DNA of 64,000 bases, from assembly GCA_964495935.1 (NCBI GenBank), contig CAZBXQ010000002.1, forward strand, positions 1 to 64,000, given 5' to 3'. Every line of letters begins with the position of its first letter. Position 1 is the first letter of the stretch. A model generated the notes under the pieces. It was given only the letters and a program-made list of their open reading frames with translations. It was not told the DNA's origin and did no database searches. The stretch is from JAJYSO01 sp964495935 (GTDB lineage Bacteria; Bacteroidota; Bacteroidia; Flavobacteriales; Flavobacteriaceae). Positions 35,322 to 44,913 of the stretch are shown piece by piece. A program made the translations under genes and the position numbers.

Positions 35322-37103
35322 TCAAAAATCTCTCATATTTAACTCCTCCTGCATAAACTGCACTTCGTATAGATTCCGGTAATATCCCTGATCCAATTTC
35401 AGCAATTCCTTGTGCGTTCCTTCTTCCACAATCCTACCATGATCCATGACTATGATCTTATCGGCATTTTTGATAGTCGCCAATCGGTGGGCAATGACAA
35501 TTGAGGTATGCCCTTTGGTAATTGTATTGGTCGCTTCCTGAATGAGCTGTTCACTTTCGGTATCCACCGAAGAAGTGGCCTCATCCAACACCAGAATACT
35601 CGGTTTGCTCACATACGCACGTAAAAAGGAAATCAACTGGCGTTGCCCGGAAGACAACATAGCCCCTCTTTCTTTAACATTGTAATCATAGCCCTTGGGA
35701 AGACTGGAGATAAACTCATGAACTCCTATTTCCTTTGCCGCAGCAATCACTTCCTCACGGGTAACCCCGGGATCATTCAGTGTAATATTATTGAATATTG
35801 TATCGGCAAACAGAAAAACATCTTGGAGAACAACCGCCACTTCCCGTCGAAGGGAATGTAACGTAAAATCTCTTACATCTATTCCATCAATCAAGATTTC
35901 TCCACTGTCAATCTCATAAAACCGGCTTAGCAAATTAATAATTGTGCTCTTTCCGGCACCTGTCGCCCCCACGATGGCCACTGTATCCCCCGGTTTAACC
36001 TGAAGAGAAATCCCATGAATGATCTCTTCTCCTTCAATATAACTAAAATGGACATTCCGCAATTCGATATGCCCCACTAATCCTTCGGCTACCACTTCTC
36101 CATCATCCGGGATACGGGCTTCAGTATCCAAAATCTTAAACACCCGGTTAGCGGCCACCATTCCCATCTGCATCGTGTTAAATTTATTGGCGATCTGACG
36201 AAGGGGTCGAAATAAAATAGGAATCAGTTGTAAAAACATCACCACTACACCAAAAGAGATATCGGCATCGGCCATGGCTGCCACTCCACTGTACCAAACC
36301 ACAACACCAAAGGCAAAAGAGCTGGAAATATCGGCAATCGGAAAATAAAAAGAGTTATACCAAACGGTTTTGATCCAGGCCTTACGATGTTTTTCATTAA
36401 TCTTTTTAAATCGTTCATACTCATTTTTCTCACGCACAAAAAGCTGAACGATTTTCATCCCGGTCAGGCGCTCCTGCACAAAACTGTTTAAGTTGGCCAC
36501 CTGATTCCGTACATCCTCAAAGGCGGCTTTCATCTTAATTTGGAAAATCCGGGTGGCATAAATGATAAAGGGCAGAATAATCATGACCAGCAAGGTCATC
36601 TTCCAACTCATAAAAAACATGACTATCAAGACTACCAGCATCTTGAGCAAGTCGCTCACAATCATAAAAAGACCTTCGCTAAAGATGCTTGCAATAGTCT
36701 CAATGTCATTCACCGCTCGGGTCACCAGTCGGCCGACTGCAGAATTATCAAAATACTGTTTTTTAAAACCCATCATATGGGCAAACAACTGCGTACGGAT
36801 ATCCCGAATAATCATCTGTCCCAGCCAATTGGCATAATAAATAAACAGGAATTGAAAAATCACTTCCATGACCAATGCAGCCAGCATCAGAATAACGTAA
36901 TATACAAGAGTAGAGTACTCCTTCGGGATAATTCCTTCGTCAATAGTTACCTTCGTCAAATAGGGCCTGGCCACTCCAAAAAAGGACAGCAAAATCGCGG
37001 CAATCGCCACAAAATAAAATACCCGTTGATAAGGCTTGGCATATTTAATCAAACGTTTTAGCAGCCCCGTGTCAAATATATCCCCTGTCTTGTTATCGCT
37101 CAT
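35322..37103 (-). CDS. ABC transporter, fused permease/ATPase (MsbA-like exporter)
   Basis: A 593-residue half-transporter. The six-helix exporter domain spans about 20-320. The nucleotide-binding domain spans 345-580, with Walker A GATGAGKSTI near 381, Q-loop VLQDVFLF, signature LSSGQRQ (Ser in place of the first Gly of LSGGQ) near 487, Walker B ILVLDEATSSVD and H-loop IVIAHRLATI. It works as a homo- or heterodimer exporting lipids, peptides or drugs; the substrate is unknown. The gene begins directly after the truA stop (37103/37104). Confidence 0.93.
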   Translation of the reverse strand: MSDNKTGDIFDTGLLKRLIKYAKPYQRVFYFVAIAAILLSFFGVARPYLTKVTIDEGIIPKEYSTLVYYVILMLAALVMEVIFQFLFIYYANWLGQMIIRDIRTQLFAHMMGFKKQYFDNSAVGRLVTRAVNDIETIASIFSEGLFMIVSDLLKMLVVLIVMFFMSWKMTLLVMIILPFIIYATRIFQIKMKAAFEDVRNQVANLNSFVQERLTGMKIVQLFVREKNEYERFKKINEKHRKAWIKTVWYNSFYFPIADISSSFAFGVVVWYSGVAAMADADISFGVVVMFLQLIPILFRPLRQIANKFNTMQMGMVAANRVFKILDTEARIPDDGEVVAEGLVGHIELRNVHFSYIEGEEIIHGISLQVKPGDTVAIVGATGAGKSTIINLLSRFYEIDSGEILIDGIDVRDFTLHSLRREVAVVLQDVFLFADTIFNNITLNDPGVTREEVIAAAKEIGVHEFISSLPKGYDYNVKERGAMLSSGQRQLISFLRAYVSKPSILVLDEATSSVDTESEQLIQEATNTITKGHTSIVIAHRLATIKNADKIIVMDHGRIVEEGTHKELLKLDQGYYRNLYEVQFMQEELNMRDF

Positions 37104-37850
37104 TTAAATACATTTAATGGAATCCGGATATTCAATTTTATGAAGGAACAACCCTTTTGCGGGCACTGAAGTTCCGGCGGCACTTCGACTCTTACTTTCA
37201 ATCACCTCCCGAAATCCTGCCAGCGTCAGTCTCCCCCTGCCCACTTCTATCAGCGTACCGACAAGGGCACGCACCATATTCCGTAAAAAACGATCCGCTT
37301 GTACAATAAATATCAAATCCCCATCCTTCCTGAGCCATTCGGCTCGCTCAATCTTGCAAAGATAAGTTTTTACGTCGGTTTTTACTTTTGAAAAACTCTG
37401 AAAATCGTTATAACTCCGTAGAATCCCGCAGGCTTTATTCATCTTTTCTACATCGAGTTCATAAGGGCAAAAGGCATAGTAATCCTTTTTAAACGGACTT
37501 TTAGAGAGGCTGATCTGATAGTGATATTCTCGAGACAACGCATCAAAACGCGCATGAGCATCCGGTTTCACCCGGTATAACCCGTTAACTGCAATACTTT
37601 TGGGCAACATCCGATTCAATTTATAAATCAGGTTCTCGGTTTCGTTTATCTCCTCCCAATCAAAATGCGCAATCAATTGACGGGCATGCACACCGGTATC
37701 GGTCCGGCCGGCCCCCACAAGTTCCACCGGGGCTCCAAAAATCTTAAAAAACTGCTCTTCCATCACCTCCTGAATGGTAAGGGCATTCGGTTGTTTTTGC
37801 CAGCCGTGAAACAAACTTCCATCGTATGTAATATCAATAAAAAATCGCAC
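37104..37850 (-). CDS. truA: tRNA pseudouridine synthase A
   Basis: A 248-residue enzyme modifying uridines 38-40 of the tRNA anticodon stem-loop. The catalytic Asp is in GAGRTDTGVHARQ near residue 50. Other motifs are FHGWQKQP, SREYHYQIS and FLRNMVRALVGTLIEVGRG. It starts with GTG at 37850. It is followed without a gap by the ABC transporter gene, so the two are probably co-transcribed. Confidence 0.95.
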   Translation of the reverse strand: MRFFIDITYDGSLFHGWQKQPNALTIQEVMEEQFFKIFGAPVELVGAGRTDTGVHARQLIAHFDWEEINETENLIYKLNRMLPKSIAVNGLYRVKPDAHARFDALSREYHYQISLSKSPFKKDYYAFCPYELDVEKMNKACGILRSYNDFQSFSKVKTDVKTYLCKIERAEWLRKDGDLIFIVQADRFLRNMVRALVGTLIEVGRGRLTLAGFREVIESKSRSAAGTSVPAKGLFLHKIEYPDSIKCI

Positions 37851-37970
37851 TGTTTATACTCTTTTAAGGGTTTGACCTTATCGCCGCTCAGCATTGATAC
37901 TTCGACAAATTTTGTATAAGCGGCAAAGGTAAAGTTTTCTACGGGCTTACACACACCGTATCACCCGGAA

Positions 37971-40337
37971 CTACCGATCCCGTTTCCCAAATAAGCGTTT
38001 AAAAAAGCCTTTTTTCTTCTTCTTGGGCTTCTTCTTTTTGCGAGGGCTTTCCTGGTTATGCAATGAAGAATCCTTACCGGTTTTTTCAAAAGTCATCGAG
38101 GTTGGTTCCTTTTTAAACAAACGTTTTAAAAACCCTCTTTTTCGGGTGGGAGCGCAATCCATATCGGTAGAAATCAAATTCGACGGTTGCTGAAAATCGG
38201 CTTTCGTCAGAGAATCGAATTGAGGGTTTTGATTTAATCTTTTCAGAAATCCGGCAAAAACAGGAAGAGCAGAATTAGCCCCTTGCCCCAAAGCCGTCGT
38301 TGGAAATCTAATCCCCGCATCGTCATTTCCAACCCAGGTCACCGTTACCAAATCCGGCAACAAACCAACGAACCAGCCATCGGTATTATTCTGCGTGGTA
38401 CCTGTTTTTCCCGCGATGGTATTATTCAATCCATAACGGTAGCGCAATCGCCTCGCAGTTCCACGGTTAACCACCTTTTTCAAAATCTCGAGTATTTCTG
38501 TCCGAGTTTTTTCGGACATTGCTTTCGGTGCCGGCTCCCTATTTTTTGCTTTATAGATCGTTTTTCCGTGCTTATCGGCAATACGTTTAATAAAATAAGG
38601 TTCCACGGGTCGGCTATCGTTGAGAAAAGCGGTATAGGCGTGGGCGACTTCCAGCACACTTAAATTGGTCACTCCAAGTGCTATGGAAGGCTGATGTTCG
38701 ATGTTATGTTCGACTCCCAGTTTTCGAACCTGTTCAATGGCCGCATCGATACCAATCTCACGCAAAACTTTTACGGTCACCGTATTCATAGATTGTGTCA
38801 AGGCCTCAGCCAGAGAATATTCCAAATCCGGATTTAAATCCGGATCTGAATTCTTCGGGGTCCAATTTTTTTGGTCGGTATAGGTAACAGCTTGTCCCAA
38901 AAAGTAATCACAAGGTTCCAATCCGTTTTCAAAAGCAGCGGCATACACAAAAGGTTTAAAAACCGAACCTACTTGACGACGGCTCTGAGTCACATGATCA
39001 TATTGAAAATAGCGATAATCGATTCCTCCTACATACGCTTTAACTCCGCCGTTGTGAGGATCAAGCGCGACAAACCCGGTATTTAGAAATTTCAGATAAT
39101 GTTGTAAACTGTCTATTGTAGAAGCCGTAGTGATACGGTTTTTGCCCCAGTCAAATAATTCCATCCGTTTGGGTTTACGTAGAGAATCCATAATCTTCTC
39201 CTCATTCCAACCTTTCTTTTTTAAATTCTGATAGATCTTCAGTTGTTGAAGTTTTCTTTTAAAAAGCGGAGTATTCTGCGCCCAGGGAAAGGAATTTCCA
39301 AAGGAACGTTCAAAAGCGGCCTGAAGAGGTTGTCCATGTGCTCTCACGGCAGCTTCGGCATAACGTTGCATAGTGGCATCTAACGTGGTATAAATCTTTA
39401 ATCCGTCACGATTCAAATCGTATCGGGAACCATCTTCTTTTCGTAAAGCCTCGTTTTGTAAGAGATCTCCTGCCCTCTTGCGAATGTATTCTCTAAAATA
39501 AGGAGCTAAACCCACCCCCGAAGCAAAACTCTTATAGTTTAGCTTTATCGGTTTTTCCATCAATCTTTCAGCCTTCTCCTCGCTCAAATACCCATATTTC
39601 ACCATCTGCCGCAAAACCACATCTCTCCGTAGTTCACTCTTCCCCGGAAAAAGATGCGGATTATAACTGTGATTCGCTTTTAACGTCCCCACCAAGGTCG
39701 CCGATTGCAAAATGGACAAGTCATGCGTTTGCACACCAAAGAACTTCTGGGCCGCACTTTCAATTCCGTAGGTATTGCCGCTAAAAGGAACCGTATTCAA
39801 ATACAGTGTCAGGATCTGGTTTTTGGTATATACCTCCTCCAGACGCCGGGCTACAATACTTTCCCGTATTTTATTGATAAGGAGACTTAACAATGCGTAG
39901 TGTTTTCGACCGTATAAATTTTTAGCCAGTTGCAGGGTAATGGTACTTCCGCCTCCCGACGATTTTTCCCCCAACAAAAGGGTCTTCCCCAAAACCCGGA
40001 AAACACTGTATTTATCAATTCCATGATGTTCATAAAACCGGGCATCTTCGGTAGCCACCAAAGCGTGAATCAAATAATCGGGAAATGCAGAAAAGTCCAC
40101 AGCCTCGCGATCGGTGATAAAATATTTCCCGATCAGTTCCCCTTGCCCGTCATAAATTACAGAGGCTTCCTCCTGCGTGAGATGAGACAATTCTTTTTTT
40201 GAGGGTATTTTCCCCCATACCCCTACGTATATACTTCCGTAGAATCCAAAAGACAAGAAAACGAGAAGTCCTGCAATCAGGCCCAGTCGTTTATATAATC
40301 GGCGTCTTCGTTTTTTCTTTCTTTTCCTCTTCTTCAA
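37971..40337 (-). CDS. Penicillin-binding protein 1A family (bifunctional glycosyltransferase/transpeptidase)
   Basis: A 788-residue class A PBP. A very basic N-terminus precedes one membrane helix (about 18-38). The GT51 glycosyltransferase has ATEDARFYEHHGIDKY near residue 95 and GGGSTITLQLAKNLYG near 130. The transpeptidase has SxxK in GSVFKPFVYAAA near 460, SMN in TQSMNTVTVKV near 505 and KTGT in AGKTGTTQNNTDGWFVG near 644. The C-terminal 60 residues are a Lys/Arg-rich tail. The frame starts at TTG 40337; no in-frame ATG lies near the membrane helix. Confidence 0.95.
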   Translation of the reverse strand: MKKRKRKKKRRRRLYKRLGLIAGLLVFLSFGFYGSIYVGVWGKIPSKKELSHLTQEEASVIYDGQGELIGKYFITDREAVDFSAFPDYLIHALVATEDARFYEHHGIDKYSVFRVLGKTLLLGEKSSGGGSTITLQLAKNLYGRKHYALLSLLINKIRESIVARRLEEVYTKNQILTLYLNTVPFSGNTYGIESAAQKFFGVQTHDLSILQSATLVGTLKANHSYNPHLFPGKSELRRDVVLRQMVKYGYLSEEKAERLMEKPIKLNYKSFASGVGLAPYFREYIRKRAGDLLQNEALRKEDGSRYDLNRDGLKIYTTLDATMQRYAEAAVRAHGQPLQAAFERSFGNSFPWAQNTPLFKRKLQQLKIYQNLKKKGWNEEKIMDSLRKPKRMELFDWGKNRITTASTIDSLQHYLKFLNTGFVALDPHNGGVKAYVGGIDYRYFQYDHVTQSRRQVGSVFKPFVYAAAFENGLEPCDYFLGQAVTYTDQKNWTPKNSDPDLNPDLEYSLAEALTQSMNTVTVKVLREIGIDAAIEQVRKLGVEHNIEHQPSIALGVTNLSVLEVAHAYTAFLNDSRPVEPYFIKRIADKHGKTIYKAKNREPAPKAMSEKTRTEILEILKKVVNRGTARRLRYRYGLNNTIAGKTGTTQNNTDGWFVGLLPDLVTVTWVGNDDAGIRFPTTALGQGANSALPVFAGFLKRLNQNPQFDSLTKADFQQPSNLISTDMDCAPTRKRGFLKRLFKKEPTSMTFEKTGKDSSLHNQESPRKKKKPKKKKKGFFKRLFGKRDR

Positions 40338-40546
40338 TATTAATTCTACTTTGAAATTAAAAAATGATAATAACTTCTTATTTTTTCAAGGCTTTTCAGC
40401 CTGTCTCCCTAAAAGGAAAAATCTTAAAAAGGTTCATGATTCCGAACCACAAAAAACATATTTTATTGCTTTCTTTTATCTCTTTTTCGATATCCCTTCG
40501 TCAAAAAGTGAGCAAAGATTAGTATTTTTAAAGCAAATTAAGATCT

Positions 40547-41209
40547 ATGTACAGATTAAAAGTTTTAAAAACTACGTACATCACCCACGATGTAAAGCGT
40601 TTTATACTGGAAAAGCCTAAGGATAAGGATTTTATCTATACGCCGGGTCAGGCGGCACATCTCTCCATTGACAAACCGGGTTGGGAGGATGAAAAGCACC
40701 CTTTTACTTTTACTTCCCTGCAAGGTTGGCCGGAGGTCGAATTTACTATTAAAATCTATGAAAAACACAAAGGACTTACCGATCAAATGGGAAAGTTGAA
40801 GCCCGGAGATGTTATTCTCTTACACGATATTTTTGATACCATCAAATATCGGGGCCCCGGAGTATTTCTCGCCGGAGGAACCGGAATAAATCCTTTTATA
40901 GCAATTTTCAGGGCCCTGAAAGAAAGTAATAACCTGAGAAATGTCGCTCTGATTTACTCTAATAAAACCCAAGAAGATATTATTTATGGCCGGGAGTTGC
41001 ACGAATTGTTGGGAAATGCCTTCCTCAATGTTTTTACCCGGCAAGGGGTAATCGGCTTTCGGGAACGTCATATCGACCGGAATTTTCTGATTGAAAACGT
41101 AGGTAATTTTGACTTGAATTTTTACGTCTGCGGTCCGGAGAAATTCACCAAGGATTTAACCGAAGCACTCATCAGTCTGGGAGCCTCTCCGGAATCCATT
41201 TCCTTTTAA
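40547..41209 (+). CDS. FAD-binding oxidoreductase (ferredoxin-NADP reductase-like)
   Basis: A 220-residue flavoprotein without a ferredoxin domain. The FAD-binding beta-barrel has FILEKP and YTPGQAAHLSI, and the flavin motif RxYS is replaced by HPFTFTS. The NAD(P)-binding part shows FLAGGTGINPFIAI near residue 108 and FYVCGPEKFTKDL near 190. It lies 24 nt upstream of the hemerythrin gene on the same strand and could reduce that protein or a partner. A TATTTTTA sequence at 40523-40530 may be its -7 box. Confidence 0.88.
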   Translation: MYRLKVLKTTYITHDVKRFILEKPKDKDFIYTPGQAAHLSIDKPGWEDEKHPFTFTSLQGWPEVEFTIKIYEKHKGLTDQMGKLKPGDVILLHDIFDTIKYRGPGVFLAGGTGINPFIAIFRALKESNNLRNVALIYSNKTQEDIIYGRELHELLGNAFLNVFTRQGVIGFRERHIDRNFLIENVGNFDLNFYVCGPEKFTKDLTEALISLGASPESISF

Positions 41210-41233
41210 AAACATATTTTTTATTCGACTGTT

Positions 41234-41743
41234 ATGAGGAATAAACTCCTTCACGATTTTTTTACAAAAGATCATGATCGTGTAGATAAATTGTTGGAAC
41301 AAGCCACTCAAAATCCGGATCAAATCGATCTTGAATTATACCGCGAATTTCGAATCGGCTTACTCACCCATATCAAAATGGAAGAAAACCTACTCTTTCC
41401 CGCAGCTAAGGAAGCCCAAGGAGGAAAACCACTCCCCAATTTTAAGCGATTTCGCCTGGAGCACGGTGCTTTGACTACCTTGGTTGCCGTGTATCCTAAT
41501 AAAGAAGTAATAAAAGTGATTCAACACGTTCTGGAAAGGCACGATGAAGCCGAAGAAAAACCGGAAGGGATGTATGATATCTGTGAAAATCTCACAAAAG
41601 ACCACACTCAAGAGCTTATTGAAAAAGCCAAGGAAATAACCCCGGTTCCGGTACACGCCCCCAAAAAAGAGGAATACGTTTTAGAAGCGGCCAAACGCGT
41701 TTTAAAACGGGCAGGATACGACTATGATCAAATTCTGAAGTAA
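41234..41743 (+). CDS. Hemerythrin HHE domain protein
   Basis: A 169-residue protein with a four-helix hemerythrin-like domain binding a di-iron centre. Likely ligands are His15 in FTKDHDRVDK, His44 and Glu48 in THIKMEENLLFPA, His80 in RLEHGAL, and later HDEAEEK and KDHTQ. The last 35 residues contain a separate segment, EEYVLEAAKRVLKRAGYDYDQ. Such proteins sense or handle oxygen, NO or iron. The preceding flavin reductase is an obvious electron donor candidate. The stop codon abuts MITE-like copy D. Confidence 0.88.
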   Translation: MRNKLLHDFFTKDHDRVDKLLEQATQNPDQIDLELYREFRIGLLTHIKMEENLLFPAAKEAQGGKPLPNFKRFRLEHGALTTLVAVYPNKEVIKVIQHVLERHDEAEEKPEGMYDICENLTKDHTQELIEKAKEITPVPVHAPKKEEYVLEAAKRVLKRAGYDYDQILK

Positions 41744-41942
41744 TGAGCTCGTTTAAACTTTCTGAAATTGGCTGCAAAATGATCTTATTGCCCCATACCT
41801 GCCCGGCAGGCCGGTTTTTCATTTTTTTCGTCCATAGCTATGACTATGCTCTACAAAAAAACCTTCATCCCGAACAAGAATCTTCATTTCTGCCTGCCCA
41901 ATGGTAGGTTTCGCTTCAATCCTAAACGTTTAAATGACCTCC
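41744..41942 (+). repeat. MITE-like element, copy D (199 bp)
   Basis: It begins tgagctcgtttaaacttt right after the hemerythrin stop and ends gtttaaatgacctcc. It shares its interior with copy A: cctgcccggcaggccgg in place of cccgcccgcagacggg, and gcccaatggtaggtttcgc. Confidence 0.8.
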
Positions 41943-42245
41943 ATGAGAAAAACAGCAATAGAAAAAAATAAATTTCCCTTTCGCCATTTAATTTTTCGGC
42001 TTCTTTTAATGCCGCTTCTGGCCGGATTCTTCGATCTGCTTCTGCGACTCTTCTCCATCCCCCTACCTTCGGCCATCACCCCCTTGCGCATGGCCGTATA
42101 TACGGGATCAGCCATAGCAGCACTACTCCTGATGGCCGAGATCATTATGCTTTTTGGCCGCAGTGAATACCGAAAAATCATTTGCAATATGAGCGTTATT
42201 TTGTGTATTATATTTCTCATCCTTTCTACCATTCAATTCCTCTAA
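41943..42245 (+). CDS. Small inner-membrane protein, unknown
   Basis: About 100 residues. A basic N-terminus (MRKTAIEKNKFPFRH) is followed by three hydrophobic helices (about 17-40, 48-68, 78-98). No family is recognised. The start codon lies in the last bases of MITE-like copy D (acctccATG), so the element supplies the leader of this gene. An ORF on the opposite strand covers the same area but is basic and without family features, so the plus frame is preferred. Confidence 0.5.
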   Translation: MRKTAIEKNKFPFRHLIFRLLLMPLLAGFFDLLLRLFSIPLPSAITPLRMAVYTGSAIAALLLMAEIIMLFGRSEYRKIICNMSVILCIIFLILSTIQFL

Positions 42246-42325
42246 TCTTTTGTATTTTGGAACCGCATTAAAACTGTTTTCATAATTCCGAAAATTATTC
42301 GGAAATTCGCTTAAAACTTAGAATC

Positions 42326-43519
42326 ATGCCTTCCATTTCACGTAAAGGCCGACTCCAGCCGGCTTCCCCCATACGAAAATTAAACCCTTATGCCGATAAA
42401 GCCCGTAAAAACGGAAAGCATATTTATCATTTAAACATTGGCCAGCCGGATATCGAAACTCCGGAGGTAGCCCTAAAAGCGGTTAAGGAAAATGACATTA
42501 CTATTCTTTCCTATAGCCCATCGCAGGGTTTTGAAGATTACCGGGAACGACTGGCACAATTCTATCGGGAGCACTCCGGCCTTCCGGTTGAAGCAGAGGA
42601 GATACTAATCACCACCGGCGGCTCAGAAGCTTTGTCTTTTGTCATGTCTTCGATTTGTGACCGCGAAGATGAAATCATCATTCCCGAACCCTTTTATGCC
42701 AACTACAACGGTTTTGCCAACATGGTCGGGGCTCGGGTTCGCCCGGTTCAAGCGGTCATTGAAAATAACTTTGCCCTCCCCCCCATTGCAGAATTTGAAA
42801 AGCAAATATCAGAAAAAACAAAGGCGATTCTGATTTGTAATCCGGGCAATCCTACGGGTTATCTATATACAAAAGAAGAAATTGAGCAATTGGCAGAATT
42901 GGTCAAAAAACACGATCTCTACCTGATCGCCGATGAGGTTTATCGTGAATTTGCCTATGATGGAGCCGTGCACCATTCCGTTTTAAAAGAAAAAGGAATC
43001 GAAGAAAACGCAATTATGGTAGATTCGGTATCCAAACGTTTTAGCATGTGCGGTGCTCGCATCGGCTGCATTGTCACCAAGAACAAAGCTATTATTGCTA
43101 CTGCTTTAAAATTTGCACAAGCTCGTTTAAGCCCACCCACTTTCGCCCAGATTGCGAGCAAAGCCGCTCTGGAGGTATCCCAATCCTATTTTGATCAGGT
43201 AAAGGAAGAATACGTAGAGCGCAGAAATACATTGGTAGAAGGTCTAAAAGCCATCCCCGGCGTAAAAGTCGGTGAGCCTCGAGGCGCATTCTACTGTATT
43301 GCAGAACTCCCCATCGAGGATTCTGAGGATTTTGCACAATGGCTCTTAGAACATTTCGAGGTGCACAACGAAACTTTAATGGTTGCCCCAGCGGGAGGTT
43401 TCTACTCGTCTCCCCATGTGGGAAAAAACCAGATCCGGCTGGCCTATGTTTTAAATAAGGAGAGTCTTATTAAAGCGGTGAATATCTTAAAAGAAGCGTT
43501 GAAAGTATATCAGAAATAA
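42326..43519 (+). CDS. PLP-dependent aminotransferase, class I/II
   Basis: A 397-residue fold-type I aminotransferase, aspartate/aromatic-like, transferring amino groups to 2-oxoacids. It shows GQPDIETP, ITTGGSEALSF, NPGNPTGYLYT and ADEVYREFAYDG. The PLP lysine is in DSVSKRFSMCGARIG near residue 238, and the C-terminal Arg region is HVGKNQIRLAYV. Substrate specificity cannot be stated from sequence. It is followed by murB after 1 nt, so they are probably co-transcribed. Confidence 0.93.
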   Translation: MPSISRKGRLQPASPIRKLNPYADKARKNGKHIYHLNIGQPDIETPEVALKAVKENDITILSYSPSQGFEDYRERLAQFYREHSGLPVEAEEILITTGGSEALSFVMSSICDREDEIIIPEPFYANYNGFANMVGARVRPVQAVIENNFALPPIAEFEKQISEKTKAILICNPGNPTGYLYTKEEIEQLAELVKKHDLYLIADEVYREFAYDGAVHHSVLKEKGIEENAIMVDSVSKRFSMCGARIGCIVTKNKAIIATALKFAQARLSPPTFAQIASKAALEVSQSYFDQVKEEYVERRNTLVEGLKAIPGVKVGEPRGAFYCIAELPIEDSEDFAQWLLEHFEVHNETLMVAPAGGFYSSPHVGKNQIRLAYVLNKESLIKAVNILKEALKVYQK

Positions 43520-43520
43520 T

Positions 43521-44534
43521 ATGGAATTAATTTCCGGTTTCTCATTAAAAGAGTACAACACCTTTGGTTTCGATGTCAAGGCCAAGCAATATTTTTCGGT
43601 AACCAACGAAAAAAATCTTGTCAGAATTCTTAAAAAATGCTATTCCGATGAATTATTCATTCTCGGTGGGGGAAGCAATATCCTCCTTACCGAAGATTTG
43701 AATCGTACGGTACTGCATATCAATTTAAAAGGAATCGAGGTCAAAAATGAGAGCCGAGACAGCGTTATCATAAGTGCCAAAGCCGGTGAAAACTGGCATC
43801 ATTTTGTTCGGTACTGTATCGACAAGGACTATGGCGGATTGGAGAATCTATCGCTTATTCCCGGAAATGTGGGGACGACCCCAATTCAAAATATCGGGGC
43901 TTACGGAGTCGAAATGCAGGACACTTTTGTGGAGTGTAAAGCTATTCATCGACAAACACTGGAATGGCGAACCTTCAACAAGGAAGAATGTCATTTTGGA
44001 TACCGAAATTCGATTTTTAAAAATGAATTGAAAAATCAGTATATCATTACCGAGGTGAGTTTTAAACTCTCCAAGAATCTTCATCAAATTCACGATTCCT
44101 ACGGAAGTATTAGAAAAGAGCTCGACCATCGAGAAATTCAATACCCGACCATTCGGGATATTTCTGATGCCGTTATTGCCATTCGGGAAAGCAAATTGCC
44201 CAATCCCGAGAAACTGGGAAACAGCGGGAGCTTTTTTAAGAATCCGGTAATCTCATCATCCGAGTTTGAAAACCTGATTCAAGCACATCCCGAAGTTCGG
44301 TATTACAAAGTCGGTAATCGATATAAAATTGCTGCCGGCTGGCTCATCGATCAGCTCGGATTAAAGGGATATCGCAAAGGTGACGCCGGGGTTCATACAA
44401 GTCAGGCTCTGGTCTTAGTTAATTATGGAAGAGCAACCGGAATGGACGTTTTAGAACTTTCCCAAGAAATTCAAAAACGAGTTCTGAATACCTACGGAAT
44501 CACTCTCGAACGAGAAGTGAACGTCATTCCTTAA
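43521..44534 (+). CDS. murB: UDP-N-acetylenolpyruvoylglucosamine reductase MurB
   Basis: A 337-residue FAD enzyme reducing UDP-GlcNAc-enolpyruvate to UDP-MurNAc in peptidoglycan synthesis. It shows NTFGFDVKA, FILGGGSNILLTED, SLIPGNVGTTPIQNIGAYGVE (FAD site), the catalytic Ser in LGNSGSFFKNPV, AAGWLIDQLGLKG and the C-terminal Glu in LEREVNVIP. This is the type I form, as in E. coli. It sits directly after an aminotransferase gene. Confidence 0.95.
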   Translation: MELISGFSLKEYNTFGFDVKAKQYFSVTNEKNLVRILKKCYSDELFILGGGSNILLTEDLNRTVLHINLKGIEVKNESRDSVIISAKAGENWHHFVRYCIDKDYGGLENLSLIPGNVGTTPIQNIGAYGVEMQDTFVECKAIHRQTLEWRTFNKEECHFGYRNSIFKNELKNQYIITEVSFKLSKNLHQIHDSYGSIRKELDHREIQYPTIRDISDAVIAIRESKLPNPEKLGNSGSFFKNPVISSSEFENLIQAHPEVRYYKVGNRYKIAAGWLIDQLGLKGYRKGDAGVHTSQALVLVNYGRATGMDVLELSQEIQKRVLNTYGITLEREVNVIP

Positions 44535-44614
44535 AAAGCGGAAATCCAAAAAATCTCGATTTTTCTAATACTTCGTTAAAATCTGAATAAATATGCAATT
44601 AAACTCTTTTATAC

Positions 44615-44645
44615 TTTGATTAGCGATGTATTAATCCTAAATTTG
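44615..44645 (+). promoter_or_regulatory. Near-consensus Bacteroidota promoter (TTTG-N19-TAAATTTG)
   Basis: TTTG at 44615-44618 and TAAATTTG at 44638-44645 are separated by 19 nt, the spacing expected for the primary sigma factor of Bacteroidota. It lies 22 nt before ATG 44668. This is the best-matching promoter I found in the window. Confidence 0.75.
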
Positions 44646-44667
44646 TATCACCTATAAAGACAGGATT

Positions 44668-44883
44668 ATGAAACTATTTTTGTTAAGCGTAGCGATTATT
44701 GCGATCTGTATGGCGGGAATTGCGATCAAAATATGGGCGAAAAAAGGAGGCGAATTTTCAGGTACTTGTGCCAGTCAGAATCCGCATCTCAATAAAGAGG
44801 GAGAACCCTGTAGTTTTTGTGGCAATACTTCTCCTTCGAGTTGTAGTAACGTAGATCGGGTAATGGATAAAAAAGCATCCTGA
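44668..44883 (+). CDS. Small Cys-rich membrane-anchored or secreted protein (71 aa)
   Basis: An N-terminal hydrophobic helix (about 3-22) with no clear cleavage site precedes KIWAKKGGEFSGTCASQNP and a soluble tail with four cysteines, C34 and C48xxC51 plus C59 (GTCASQ, EPCSFCG, SSCSN). Small proteins of this type recur in Flavobacteriaceae as far as I remember, with unknown function. The CxxC and further Cys suggest metal or redox binding, or two disulfides outside the membrane. The gene has its own strong promoter and terminator, so it is monocistronic and probably well expressed. Confidence 0.8.
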   Translation: MKLFLLSVAIIAICMAGIAIKIWAKKGGEFSGTCASQNPHLNKEGEPCSFCGNTSPSSCSNVDRVMDKKAS

Positions 44884-44913
44884 TCCTCTTAAACCAAAAG
44901 AAGTATATCAAAG

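Noticed and set aside
36540..37061. 173-codon plus-strand ORF opposite the ABC transporter gene
   Set aside because: It is rich in His, Asn and Gln as expected for an antisense reading of membrane helices; the minus strand has full ABC exporter motifs.
41930..42232. Minus-strand ORF opposite the small membrane protein
   Set aside because: It is very basic, runs into the MITE-like end and has no recognisable features; the plus frame has regular membrane helices.
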